Shown: piece after piece, positions 43,599 through 55,341 of the stretch
Layout: each line of letters opens with the position of its first letter
Position numbering within the stretch: position 1 is the first letter of the stretch
DNA from: Viridothelium virens
Taxonomy: Eukaryota; Ascomycota; Dothideomycetes; Trypetheliales; Trypetheliaceae
Direction: 5' to 3'
Assembly: GCA_010094025.1 (NCBI GenBank)
Contig: ML991796.1
Span: 282,740 to 346,739, forward strand
DNA: 64,000 bases
The notes under the pieces: model-generated
Databases searched by the model: none
Seen by the model: only the letters and a program-made list of their open reading frames with translations
Told to the model about the DNA's origin: nothing
Program-made: the position numbers and the translations under genes

Positions 43599-46265
43599 GG
43601 CCTATCACCGCTTGTTGAAGCTTACGTTATAAGCCCTGCATGATCTCAACTTGATGAAATTGCTCCCAAGCTATAGGTGCTAGGAGAGCAAGCTGCTGCA
43701 GTTTCGATAAGCACTTAATTACCGAGCCAGAGTCTTAAAAGCTTTCAGGAATGGTCCGAATGCTATTAGCTTTCTTCCGGTATCTCACACAGGGCCGCTA
43801 ACATTGGTTAGGTTCACAGTTGAAAATGCTTTTGATGGCTGGTGAATCACGACTGGGCGAATTTTGGTAGCGTGGCATTCGTTTCCAGCCAGACATTGCT
43901 AGCTATGACTAATCTAAAATAATTTCACGAAGTATATACCGAGTCCTCAATTCTCACCTTTTCGTCAGTATATGGCCTACAAAGGAAACGCCAAAATATC
44001 TCACAGAGAGATCCAGAAGCCACAAAGGTCACCCAAACCTCAATCTGATACACTGAAAATGCTACTAGTCTCGACATTCTAGTCCAGACTCAAAGCCAAA
44101 CTCAACACAGCCCAAACAGCCGGAGAAGCTGCACCACTGACTTCAATTGGTACATTCTTGGCTTGGGCTCGCATTCTATATTTTGGTTCAGAAAGATTGC
44201 AACATCCGCGTGCGGTCCTCATCTGCTCAAGGACTAAGACTTTTCATTTGAAATTGGGGCCATATTGTGGACTTCGACATTGTCGCTCACTAGAAAACAG
44301 ATCGGCTCTTGACAACATTCGCAATGCGATCCTTACAGTTTTGATTAACAGGAAACAAGGCCCAGGTTGAGCGTAGGTTCTCTTGACTTCTGTCCTTTTG
44401 CCGACTTCTCAAGATCGTTCAAAAGAGCCTCAAACTGGAAAGAAGCTCAGGAAATCTATGCTCTTCAAATAGCTGGTAAGTAACTTCCTAAGTTGACTCA
44501 CCAATGTCTCGTGTCATCCAAGCAGCCGTTCAAGTAGAAATTGCGGACTGTAGATCCAGCTCTCAAGAGTCAGAGTTCTTACAATCAAAGACTAAATTAA
44601 GCACATCCGAGGTTTGAGAAGACGGTTCATTTGGATAGAGTATCAAGCAAGTCGATAAGTGACGCGAAGGAAGCCCCAGAGCTCATAAGGCGAGTCTCTG
44701 GACGTACTGCGAGGTCTTAAAGACGACTAGGACAACTGAACGGATCAGATTTTATGAGTGCCAGGCTGACCAGTAGTTGGAAGTTATATGAACAACTTGA
44801 GCTCCATTCTTCACACAAATGCGGACTTCATTTTAGATCGATTTAAGTATTCAAACGGGACATGGCGCTCTAAAGCTCGGCAGACAGGCAATGCAACCAC
44901 TGTGTGTACGACCGTCGCTCCAAGAGAACCGCTAGACAGATTTCCGAGTGCAAGAAGCCGAGCTTCAAAGTACTTAAGTTGGACAGGCTCTTGCAAGTCA
45001 TCAGATTCGCCCTTGTCATAGAAGATATTTCCCTTTACTGAAATTGAAAGATAGTCCAATAGTGAAGACGCGACCCTCCGTTACGGACAAGTTGCTTTGG
45101 GGGTATTGAGCGCCGATGGTAGCAAACAATGTTACTGAGTACAAGTGCGAGACTATCGAGCTCTGACACAAGTGATGCCAGAATGGTAGCATCCAGACGA
45201 GGATGAAATGACACACAAAGAACAAAGACGGGAAGCACACACACGAGAGAGAGGGCGGTCCGCAAAGATTTAGAGACAGTGATGGCAACAGGCCCAGCCC
45301 GACTGACCTGATGTACTACTGCATTTGCATACCCCGCTCCTTTCCATGCATTGTAGCATTGTTTTGCACTCTGCGGTGTGAAACTTCGCTTCCACTGCGA
45401 TCCATTCTACCCCTTGTTGATATTCATCACTTGTTTATGTAGCTACGAGGAGCTTCCTTGACCTATACTATTATAAATGCCAGGCGTTTATCTGTACGAC
45501 ACACCCACTCTTCTCTTTCATAGCTCCGTCGGCGAAGGATTGGAGAAATGTTCTCTATAAGTCTAATGAGGGTACATGAGAGGAGGACGACTGGCAGTGA
45601 GCCTTTGCGAAGATCCATTGCTTGTGGGTGACCCATTCGTTTGCAACGAGCACAGGTTTGGGAAGATTGTAGCTGGAAGAGAGCCGGCAACGCCTGTTCA
45701 GTACGTCAGTTTTCGTGGGAATTGGGAGGCATGAACTACGCCTCTGTCAATCGAGAGTCCATTGAAACAGCGAAAAGTTGATTAGCCAGACAAGAGCCAT
45801 TGGTAATGCGCAAAAGTCTTCAGAACACGTCAACCCCTAGCCAGCTAATATGCGCTGATTTCGAATTACGTAAAGGATATTTCGGGATGTCGCTCTTCTA
45901 ATCGTATGGTGATGGAGTACTCAGGCTTCTGATAGACTTCTTCATTGATCCCGTTTCTCACAGGTCGCTGCCAGATCTCAATAGATACCCTTTGAGAAAA
46001 TCTGAGGCTGCAATATTCGGTGAGCTTTGCTTACATAATCAATGACATGAAGACTCTCAGGGTCCAGCAGGGTTCATTTCTATTTGAGGAGCCCGAGCCA
46101 CTCGGCGACTAGGCAAGCCTCAGCCGCTCTTATGTAACCGGTTCACCGTCAGGCCAGATGCAAGATGGATTTCGTCTTTTGTGATTTCCGTTTGACCTTC
46201 GTTCCTTGCAACCTAATAGGAATGCCGCTTATTATCCAGAAGGGCCCTGCGTATGAGCAACCCAA
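43599..46265. other. Intergenic, 2.7 kb
   Basis: The longest empty interval of the cluster, upstream of the regulator gene. No coding region, RNA gene or element is recognisable. The open frame starting at 46165 that overlaps the TF start is a different frame. Confidence 0.45.
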
Positions 46266-47641
46266 ATGGTGGCGCAACAAGGGCGACGAAAGCGGCACTC
46301 GAACTCGCGGAAAGGCTGTGGCAACTGCAAGTTGCGACATGTCAAGGTATGCCTTGGATGATAGTTTCGATAGCTTTCAACAAGCATACTGAACGATCTC
46401 ATAGTGTGATGAGACAAGGCCAGGCTGCTTGAAATGCCGCAATAATGGACTGTTGTGTAGCTATGCAAGCAACGTGGCCGAGCTCTCGAGCTCACACGAA
46501 CAAGAAGTCCCACAAACCACTTCGATCTGCTCCACCAATCAAGTTATCATGGATCATTTGAACAACATTATCGCTTCGGCTTCGGATAAGGGAGCTTCTG
46601 TGGGCAAGATCTTCCAGTTGGACTTACCGGACCTGGAGCGCTTGTCGCGATTCCAAAATAGGACATTGACCTCATCGGGGCTGACAATAGCTGGTCGTGT
46701 TTTCCAAAAAGAAGCATTGAGATTAATGACCACCGTAAGTCCACTTTCTAGATCTGAGCTACGGTTTTAATGTTGCGGTCCAGAACCAACATCTCTTGCA
46801 CATTGCAATGACGGTAACCGCAATGCACGATCGCTATCTTGCGCACGAGGCTCATAGGGAACGTACACCACTAGAAAGTTACCATTGGAGTATGGCCTTG
46901 CAGTATCTAAATCAGGACCTCTCATTCAATATTCAGAGTTCCAACCTTGACGCGATCTGGATGACAGCCGCGTTCATATGCTGGGCCAGCTTGTTCGCCA
47001 TCGAAACGGACGATCCCGAGCAAGTGTGGCCTTTAAGGCCTGCCACACCTGCCGATCTTACCTGGCTTGAGATGCAAAAAGGCTTGCGAACTCTATGGCC
47101 GATGGTCGATTTCGAACGGTCCGGTAGTGTATTCCAAGGAGCGACAGAACCCTTCAGTGAGCGCTGTCTAGGCATACAATTACCCAGTGAGGGTATTGGC
47201 GGTGTTCTTCCACCTCTCGTTGCCTTATGTGCTCTCGAGCAGACCTCGAACGATAGCAATAATCCATATCACACCGCTGCACACATGCTATCTATACTCA
47301 TCCAAGACGATGTGAGCTGTACGAAAACCCTTCGTTTCTTGGCATTCCCAAATACGATGCAGTCTGCCTTCGAGGCGCTACTTCGGCTGAAAGATCCATG
47401 TGCTCTGGTGATGATGGCTCTATGGTATGAACTGATAGAACAGTCCACCTGGTGGATGTCTGGAAGGGCATCCTTAGAGCACAGAGCAATATGGATCTAC
47501 CTCAATCGATATCACGCAGATGATTCTCGAATAAAGGCTTTCATCGCGAGCTCGACTTCTACCTGGGGAGCTCCCACAGCTACCGACATAAAGCATCTGG
47601 GCAGCGATTATCGAGCACTCTGGTGGCGTTACCAAATTTAG
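46266..47641 (+). CDS. Zn2Cys6 transcription factor (Upc2-like architecture)
   Basis: Exons 46266-46346, 46405-46734 and 46784-47641, giving 422 residues. The start at 46266 opens a short basic arm (GRRKRHSNSRKG), then the binuclear cluster C18-x2-C21-x6-C28-x6-C35-x2-C38-x6-C45, split by the first intron after Lys27. A short linker and an all-helical regulatory domain follow (HIAMTVTAMHDRYLA, WMTAAFICWASLFAI), the layout of sterol-uptake-control/Upc2-like fungal regulators. It sits at the edge of the P450 region and is a natural candidate for its pathway-specific regulator (inference from position). Target sites are unknown. Confidence 0.92.
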
Positions 47642-48222
47642 CTGTCGCCATAAAGCTTCAGCACTACTCTGGGCACGCCTCACATTTCATTACCAATTGT
47701 ATTTTCCTCGGTTTCATTTTGTCACAGTCTACATATACCCCTAGACACATCAACCACCACTCGCTTAGCACAGGAGTACCCATGTGTCCTCACAGCCAAA
47801 TACCAATGAATTATTGAACACTAGCAGCCACAGACCAGCAAGGAGGCTGTGTGGTGGAATGAAAAAGGCTCCTAGGTGCGAAACTTAACGCTGTAAAACA
47901 TGTAGCGTATTTCCATGACAGCGATCTTTAAATAGCCTTAAATTGGTTTCTTATGAGCAATCAAATACACTGTACCTTGATCAGTAGTGTGGAATGCTGT
48001 CAATACTCCTCCAGAAACTGGTCAAATTTCGATGCATGATCTAGTACCTTTTGGCGTGAGGCAATGTTGCACGTTGAGTCAAGAATTAATCACATTATTG
48101 AGTGAAAGAGGTAACTTTAATCAGTCGGCGTTCTTCAATGATGTTGCCTGAAGATTATCTGCAGATAATGTTCTATCATCCAGCAACTTTTATCTAAACC
48201 AGTACGGCCTTAGACTCAACTT
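47642..48222. other. Intergenic between convergent TF and NmrA-like genes
   Basis: 581 bp, AT-rich; nothing coding recognised. Confidence 0.5.
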
Positions 48223-49248
48223 TTACCAAGCTGGCTTCTTGGACCTCTCAATCGCAATCGCCGTGTACTCATCCAAATCCTCCTTCGGTAAGCCAAGAAG
48301 ACCGTTCGAGAGGCCTTTAGTGTTCTCAATGTTGCCACTGCCATCGGGGAAGAAGACTCTGGAGTAGAGGATCTTGGCGAAGGCAGTCTGGTCTCCCGTC
48401 TGCAACGCCTGCATGCCGGCGGCATACCGCTGGTGGCTCGACTCCTTCTCAATCTTCCAGTCTGACTCCTTCGTCTTGGTGACCCGCAGAACGGAGTCCA
48501 GCATGTCCCTTTGGCTGATGGTGAATGAGTTGGTGTAGATGTACTTGTTCTTGTATTGCTCAAGGTTGGGGCTGTTGTCGCTCGCTCCATCAGGCGCGAC
48601 CTTGAGACTCAAGAGGCTGGCGACGGCGCGTCCGACCTGTGGCCATGTTGAGGTCTGGATCTTCGTGGTGCCTTCGTCGAACAGTGTCACGGTCTTGTCT
48701 TTGAAGTCGAAGCCGTAGGCAGCGGGGATGGCGAGACTGTACTCGTACCAGAAGCCTGTCGACACGGAAATGAAGTTGCTCTTTCCCACTTTGAGGATGT
48801 GTTGTTTGGTGGCTTGGATCTTGTCGCCAACGAGGGTTTCCTTGCTCAGGGACTCATTGTCCATGTCCGGAGACCAGACGTTAGGGAGGATCCAAGGAAC
48901 ACCTGCCGCTGCGGCGGCATCGACTAGCTTGGGCTCCGCATCCAATGCCATGACGCCCAAGGTAATGACTAAGGCGTCTTGTCCCTGAAGCGCCGAGACT
49001 AGCGAAGATTGATCATTGTAGTCCACCTTTTTTGACTCGACTCCTGCGGGAAGTTGACTGGAACTGTCGCCTCGGGTGATGGCAGTGACCTTATGCTTTC
49101 CGGATTTAAGGAGGGCTTCCGTAATGTATGTGCCGACGTTTCCACCAGCCTAAGTTTGATTGTCAGCGGTGGTCAATGACTGGGGGGTAAGGTTTCGTTC
49201 ACGTACTCCAACAACGGCAACTTTTTCGATTCGGTTGTTAGAAACCAT
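48223..49248 (-). CDS. NmrA-like / atypical SDR NAD(P)-binding protein
   Basis: Exons 49207-49248 and 48223-49149 (57-bp intron GTACGT...TTAG), 322 residues from the ATG at 49248. The Rossmann motif VAVVGAGGNVGTYI crosses the junction. The family's VDYNDQSSLVSALQGQDALVITLG region and LPNVWSPDMDN follow, as in NmrA/isoflavone-reductase-like proteins; some act as NADP-dependent oxidoreductases, others as redox sensors. No catalytic Tyr-Lys pair is evident. A second ATG at 49344 would add 32 residues rich in Arg, Ser and Thr and free of acids, like a mitochondrial presequence. The TATA box at 49383-49390 lies only about 40 bp before that ATG, so the internal start looks more likely. Possible cluster member. 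Confidence 0.87.
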
Positions 49249-49382
49249 CTTGGAAATCGTAGAAGAGAAGTTGTATTTCGGTACTAGAGGTTGGAAGTAT
49301 CTCGGACGAGTTGTTGTACGGAGAGGTCTGAGGAGAGAAAGCATGCAAGGAGAAGCTCGTCATCCGGTATATGGAGCTTGCT

Positions 49383-49390
49383 TTTATACA
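49383..49390 (-). promoter_or_regulatory. TATA-like box of NmrA-like gene
   Basis: TATAAAAG on the minus strand, about 135 bp before the ATG at 49248 and about 40 bp before the ATG at 49344. Confidence 0.5.
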
Positions 49391-49655
49391 TGCTCTTGAC
49401 CAGAGAGTCGGTGTCCGACGGTACCGGTCGATGGCGGCTTCTGGAGCTTGAATTGCTCCGCATGTTAGATGATCTCCCCAGTTTACGGTTGCAAACACTG
49501 CGGTATCCTTTGTGGATAGCTACTAAAGGGTCCAAGCACATGCTGGTATTACGACGTGGAGTTAGCCCGTTGCCTATATGGGAGTAGATTTCCAATTCAG
49601 CCAATCATCGAGCTCAACGGGGAATGTATTAGCTAAGCTCCGCCCTTTCCCACGA

Positions 49656-49677
49656 TGCCCCACTACTGCCCCACTAC
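49656..49677. repeat. 11-bp tandem duplication
   Basis: TGCCCCACTAC occurs twice in direct tandem. No coding context. Confidence 0.75.
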
Positions 49678-50398
49678 TGCTCCTCGCCAGCTCCAAGGCT
49701 CTTCGACAGAGTGGCTTTCGGAGTACTCCTCCAATTATCTGTTAAGCTTATACCCCACGGACAGATCGGTCAGATGCACCTGCAGAAGTGACGACTTGTC
49801 CCTGCAGAGCTGAGGTGCTAAGGCGCAGATGAAACGGGAAAGTGTTCCGTACGGCTTCTATCCCATCATCTGAATGGGTGGAACGCGAGAAGTCTAATGC
49901 GTTTCCGTCTTGATCAATGCCAGAACTAGGTTGACCGCTCGCATCCAGCTGCTTATTTGTGTACTTAATTGCTCTTGGAGTACGCGGAGCTCACACGTTC
50001 GAGAAACGGCCAGGTACCTGATTCAAAGGCCACAACAAACTGGCCAAGCTTAAGGCAGTAATGCCCGTCACTCTTCCTGCTCTATGGATGGTCATCGTTG
50101 CTTAGAACGAACGTCTCGTGTTTTGACATACAGGGCTCGAAACATGGCCCATGCGCCTACAATTTGACGCGATTTATCCACGTTCTCTTGCTAAAGAGCA
50201 AAGACGCAGCTATAACCTCGGAGCCGGCTCCAAGTCGCCACCCTGCAGAAACTCATTCCACTATGCAACCATACGCTCACCGTATGGTCTCTTCAAAAGT
50301 ACCAGGTGGTCCTGCATACCATGACGGGTTGCGGACCAGAGCCGTCCTCGTGCCAAAACCTCAATCCCCAACTCCATCCGCTATGCAGTTGACAAAAT

Positions 50399-52859
50399 TT
50401 ACGGCAGGCCCATGAATAAGTTCATCATTTTCGGAAAGTTTGGCGTTCCAAGGCCCGTCACCGGATCCCAACTGATCAGCGTTAGTACTGACATTCTTTA
50501 CGCACCATGGATATTAGCGGAAAGCGGGCAAACTCACCCTGTACTAGCAGTAAAGCCGACAGTGTTGTTTGCGCACCCAAGGTTGTTTCCGGTCGTCACA
50601 TCGTTGAGAACTCCAGGATTTGCGTACAACGCTGGATTGACGAATCCCACCGGGCTCTTCCCGGCCGCAATACGCTGGTCATTTATACGGTTGATCACGG
50701 AAGCGAAGATTGGAGTCGCTGCAAAGCCTCGTCAATGAGTTGCTCCGGAGCCACACGATGGGGGGTTTCCTTACCCGCACTAGTTCCATCAACAGTACCC
50801 GCGAACTGACCCTGTAGGAAAGTAGCAAAGTGCTTCCCTGCAGCGGAGACATCAGGGTAGCCCCGACCACTCGCATTGAAAACTCCTCCATTAGCACCAA
50901 GTGCTTGGTTGCCGCTGTATGACTTGAGTCCCTTTGCGCCATTGGCGATGAAACTGCGATGATCCCGACAGTCAGCAAATGGTGTTGTAGTAGCTCGAAT
51001 ATTGAAATCGGAGTTCAGGACGACCCTCGTGCTCAGGCACGTAGGAAAACAGGACTTACTTAGACACGGCCTTGGCCTGATACTGTGGAGTGGCGAAGAC
51101 ATTGCTGAACCCTCCTCCAGACGAAAATGCATTGATAGGATCAACCGCGGCACTTTCTGGGACGTTCACCGAGTTTCCTGAATTAACCTGAGTTGCTCCG
51201 ACGGTCGTAACGAAGGGGCAGGCGACAGGCGATCCAACGTTAAAGATATTACCACCTGGCCCAGGAACACCTTGAGGGGTTAAGCAACCTTCAGCCGGGC
51301 TTCGAGATGGAGTGCCCGTGCCAGTATCTCCAGACGCGAAAACGACCGTCTTTCCTGATAAGCCAAGCTTCATAAATCTGTTGGAACGACTAGTCAGAAA
51401 CAGTGGACTAGACGAAGAAGAGAATTTTCAGTAGGTATCGAGAAGGGAAAGTGCCTTACTCATTACACTGTCTTTGCTGGTAGGTCGATGGAAGCGAAAA
51501 TTCTTCGCTCGAAAAGGAGACGGAAAACACATTCGTTGGCTTCACATTTCCGCAGTTGGCTAATGGACCATCGATTTGGGGAGTGTTTCCTGTAATTCCA
51601 AAGGCAGTGGAATTGCAATATGACTGATGATATCGTTAGTGTCTCTCGATAGAGTCAACTGCCTTTTAAGGTATGAAGGGGTGCGTACGGCATCAATAGC
51701 ATCGAGAAATTGATTGAATGGTGAAAATTGACCAGGATTCACTTGGAAAACTTGTGTCGTCTGAGGGAAAACAATCGGATAAGCAACTTGGAAATCCAAA
51801 TCCGCTTCTAGGGAAGTCATATTCGGGGGACTCGGGGCGGTTCCACCGTTGATGGATTGGAGTGTCGGGGCTGTTCCCTGGGGAATATTTGGCATGAAAG
51901 TCTGAAAGAACTGATTGAGATCGTTCTGGTTGTAAGACCCCATGGGACCGATGTTTGATTCAAAGACGCCCAAAGCATTCCCAGGAGCCGCGCTAGTTCC
52001 GTTAGGAATCTGGTAAAGTGCTTTTACACATGCCGGAGTTGTAAGCCTATCACAAACGGAAAGATCGTTTACGACTGATGCAAGTGTACGGTTTCCGAGG
52101 CCCAAAAAGGCGAACTGATCCGCAAGGGACATCGAGCTGGTATCCGCTGCCACCTTAGCTTGGGCACGTGCAGGTGAAGCGAGAGCTACGCCGGGAGTCA
52201 CGTAGTCAACGTGGTTTTGAATGCTCCTTGGTACATGGTACCTAAGTAAGACAGACATCAGAGCAATATCCAGGTCAATCAGCAGAGAGAGATGGACTTA
52301 CTGCTCGCAGGCAGTGGTCTTCTGTCCAGTGGCCACATGCTCGTAGACGTGGTAGTTGGTATGGAAAAGGCGTTCTGCCTGTCCAGCCGTTATGTCCATA
52401 GATATCCATCCTTTGCTTCCCGAAAGAGAGAGTTTACTAGAAGAAATCCCCGACGATACCACCCAATCTTTGACAGCATTGATCGTCTCTTCGGAGGGAG
52501 CGAAAGCGTCGGTAATCTGTTGAGCCGTCCAGTGCTTTCCATAGTTGATCGATTCGGGATCCGAACTGTGATGTACAAGTAAGAATATATCTCAAGCCTT
52601 CAGAAGGTCCCTCTCAGGATTATGAGAGCAACGATCGAACATACACGTCCATCAGGTAGTCCTGTCCCTTGTCAAGATTACTCTGTGTCAATCCAATGGA
52701 AATGGGCATTGTCTTATGAGAAGGAACCCGGGAACGCTTGATCCAATGAGGATGTTCAAAGCCTCGCTTCTCGTGTAATACATGACTGTTTGGAATAGAA
52801 GCAGCGAAAGAACTAGTAGCAAAGAGCAAAAGAGCACAGAACTGAACGACAGAATGCAT
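50399..52859 (-). CDS. Secreted sedolisin-family protease (S53, tripeptidyl-peptidase-like)
   Basis: Eight exons: 52645-52859, 52302-52565, 51689-52241, 51460-51623, 51060-51377, 50775-50953, 50538-50718 and 50399-50471, giving 648 residues in one frame. Signal peptide MHSVVQFCALLLFATSSFA, then a pro-kumamolisin activation domain (to about residue 200, with SINYGKHWTAQQI). The catalytic domain shows the Glu/Asp pair in SLEADLDF, the oxyanion Asp in FASGDTGTG and the nucleophile Ser in DGTSAATP, restored only after splicing. The Ca site is near NDVTTGNN...WDPVTGLGTP. These are acid serine proteases of fungi, used extracellularly for protein degradation. All residues look intact. The exon structure is longer than for most genes here. 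Unrelated to the P450 cluster. Confidence 0.95.
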
Positions 52860-55341
52860 TATGAAAGAGGATTACTGAAAAATGAAAGAATTTTGGGTAT
52901 GAAAGATGATGTCTAGAACCTGAAAGATTGATCCGCCAAGGGACGCCATCTTATTTAACCAATGTGCTTCGGTTCTGGAAGATGGAACAAGGCGTGAAGG
53001 AAGGCCTCCACAGCATCCTACGTAATCCCCTCTTAGAGGTGGGTTGTTACTCTCCAGAGCAAGCAAAAAGGTTTCCAGATTAGAAGCCGGTGTGGGTCCA
53101 TTGTCCAGACCGAGGCGTCAGGATTGACTGTTGGCGTGTAATGTGGAGTTTCAAGACGAATTTGTAAGGATCTCGGGTAGGTTGCGGTACTGCAACGGTA
53201 AGAGTGCTAAGACTTTTGAGACGGCAAAACACAGCAAGACAGATCTGCATGAATTGTGCGCAAACCACGAAAGGATCACCAGGTGTTCGTCTCAGACATG
53301 TGACTTGACCTCCAAAGAGGTATTGGGGCCAATGTATGCGATGCAATTGTACTTGCTACTGCTTCAAGACTACTTGAGATCAATTCGTAACTCACCCAGT
53401 ACATTATGGAGTGATTTTGAACTTGGAGATAGCAGCAGCAGATAGCGGCGGAGTCCAATGCCTGCATAGGTAGAGTATTCAAGCTATTCTCTCCAAGCCC
53501 ACAGTACACGGAGTGCGAGTACATAGAAGAGGAAACCCTCTTGGTAGGGAATGGCGCTCGGGCCAAGGGCAAGGAGAGCGCTTGGTGACCCGGTCGGGCT
53601 CTGATGCTCCGATCGCCACTTCATGCCCAGCTGAAACCATCGTGAAGGAAGCTCTGCTCCAAGTCTCCAGGTCTTGGAAAGTGCAAGAAACCCCCGGCCG
53701 AGTTGGTGCACCCTTCGGAGTACATAGGGACACCACCTTTACTCTCGGCCGAGTTTCCGGTTGGCTCTGAAGAAGCCAACCTCTCGACATTCTAGAGTAC
53801 ACGTTCTCTGCCTGGATGATACAGTCAAGAGACGGCACAATCAACAGACGAGCAACTTGCAAGCTGCGCTTCGTCGAATCTCCTCTAATCAGACATATGT
53901 AGGGACCGGAAAGCAACCTCTCTTAGTCGTTGATCATACATTCACATGTTCGCCCTCCTTTTCCTTCGGATGCACATGAGGACTTCCATTTCCTCCGTCC
54001 TTATTATACGTTTCCCGTCGTGAAGTGCAGGCTACAAGTTGGCTCCATTCGCGACAGGAATACATCGTTCAAAAGCCTGTTACGCCTCCCGCAATCTCGC
54101 CTTTCACCTCAACTGTCATATCTGGCTGGCACATCAAGCTCTGGCGGAGAAGATCTAAGCAGTGACGCATATGGGTTGTTGAAGACATCATCGGAAGCTT
54201 CCCCTCGTCCAATTTTCGCTCAGCCATAGCGTCATCGTAGACCGCGCAATAAGATATTCGTAGACCATCCTGTCACTGGTCAGCGACAAGCCGACCTATG
54301 CAAGTATCACGTACGAGACAGTGCTGCTGATGGAAAACCGAGAGCGCCGATCGGGACGACGCAATGGAAGGGTGTTTGAAGAAGCTTCCTTGCCTTGGAA
54401 ATAGCGGTTTCCAAGCTCGGTCTGTTTCCTCCGAAGGTGGTTGTCCGAAGGTCCTATTGGGAGACGGGGTTTACTGGCTTAGGATAAAAATTTGTCTTGC
54501 TTGGCTTAGGCATTGGTTCTCACCTGGTGACCTTGACGCGTCCATTCAAGGAAACAGAGCACAATCTGGAAGCCTGCATCCTGCGCCTGCTCTTGGCATC
54601 GGGTCTATTCAGCGAATGGGAGTCGTTACCAGACCTACGGGAATGACGATCAGATGCTTGTATCGCAGAGCAAGCACGATGATTAGCTCAACATCTTGGG
54701 AGGCACCCTGAGTATATCAAGCCTAAATTATCTGAGTGGCATAAAGATGTGGTAATTGGACGAGAGCAGTCAGCAAAGGTGCCTAGACCTATGATTATTC
54801 GTGCCACTTGAACGCGCAGTCTGTACGAGGCTTTGCAAGTTGAGCAAATCGGAGCCTTGATCTAAAGCAACGCGTAGAGTACACCACAAGAATCAGCCGC
54901 AGTCGCATATAAGAAGACCCTGGGCCGACTCTATTTTTAGGTGTGTGGCTTTCCAGTAAACAGGACTTGCAAAAGGGTGATATTTTATATCGCGTGCTTG
55001 CGCGATATTGCTTAAAACCAGATCACTCGTTCGCCGAAAACTTCCTTACCTCAGCATACTGATTGTGATCAAGATCCATGCCGGATCTCATTGACTTTTT
55101 TCTTTACGGATCCTCTCGCAAGTTACTCTACAGTTGAAATTTTTCCCAACTTTCCACAGGCTACTGCCTCCTTTGCATAGATTCACCCTTGAGACTTTTA
55201 CACTATTCTTAACAACTAGGACGGCTGTCAATCGACTTTTTGAGCCTCATACCGGCGCCTCACCTCTATTAAGACTGTTACTATTAGATTGAACAGTCCC
55301 GTCTGCCCGTTACTGCCAGATTCTAGTAGCTAAAGTTGGCC
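52860..55341. other. Intergenic, 2.5 kb
   Basis: 5' flanks of the divergent sedolisin and membrane-protein genes. Open frames here (for example 53131-53445 and 54364-54711) have no family features and look random. A purine/pyrimidine-mixed leader precedes 55342. Confidence 0.45.
52951..52958 (-). promoter_or_regulatory. TATA-like box of sedolisin gene
   Basis: TTAAATAA on the minus strand about 95 bp upstream of the ATG at 52859. Confidence 0.35.

Larger units (their letters stand above)
49249..50398. other. Intergenic; promoter of NmrA-like gene and 3' flank of sedolisin
   Basis: About 1.15 kb without a supported gene. It contains a TATA-like box (49383-49390, minus strand) and an 11-bp tandem duplication (49656-49677). 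Confidence 0.5.

Noticed and set aside
53131-54711. Several 70-145-codon frames on both strands
   Set aside because: Random composition, mutually overlapping, none with conserved features.
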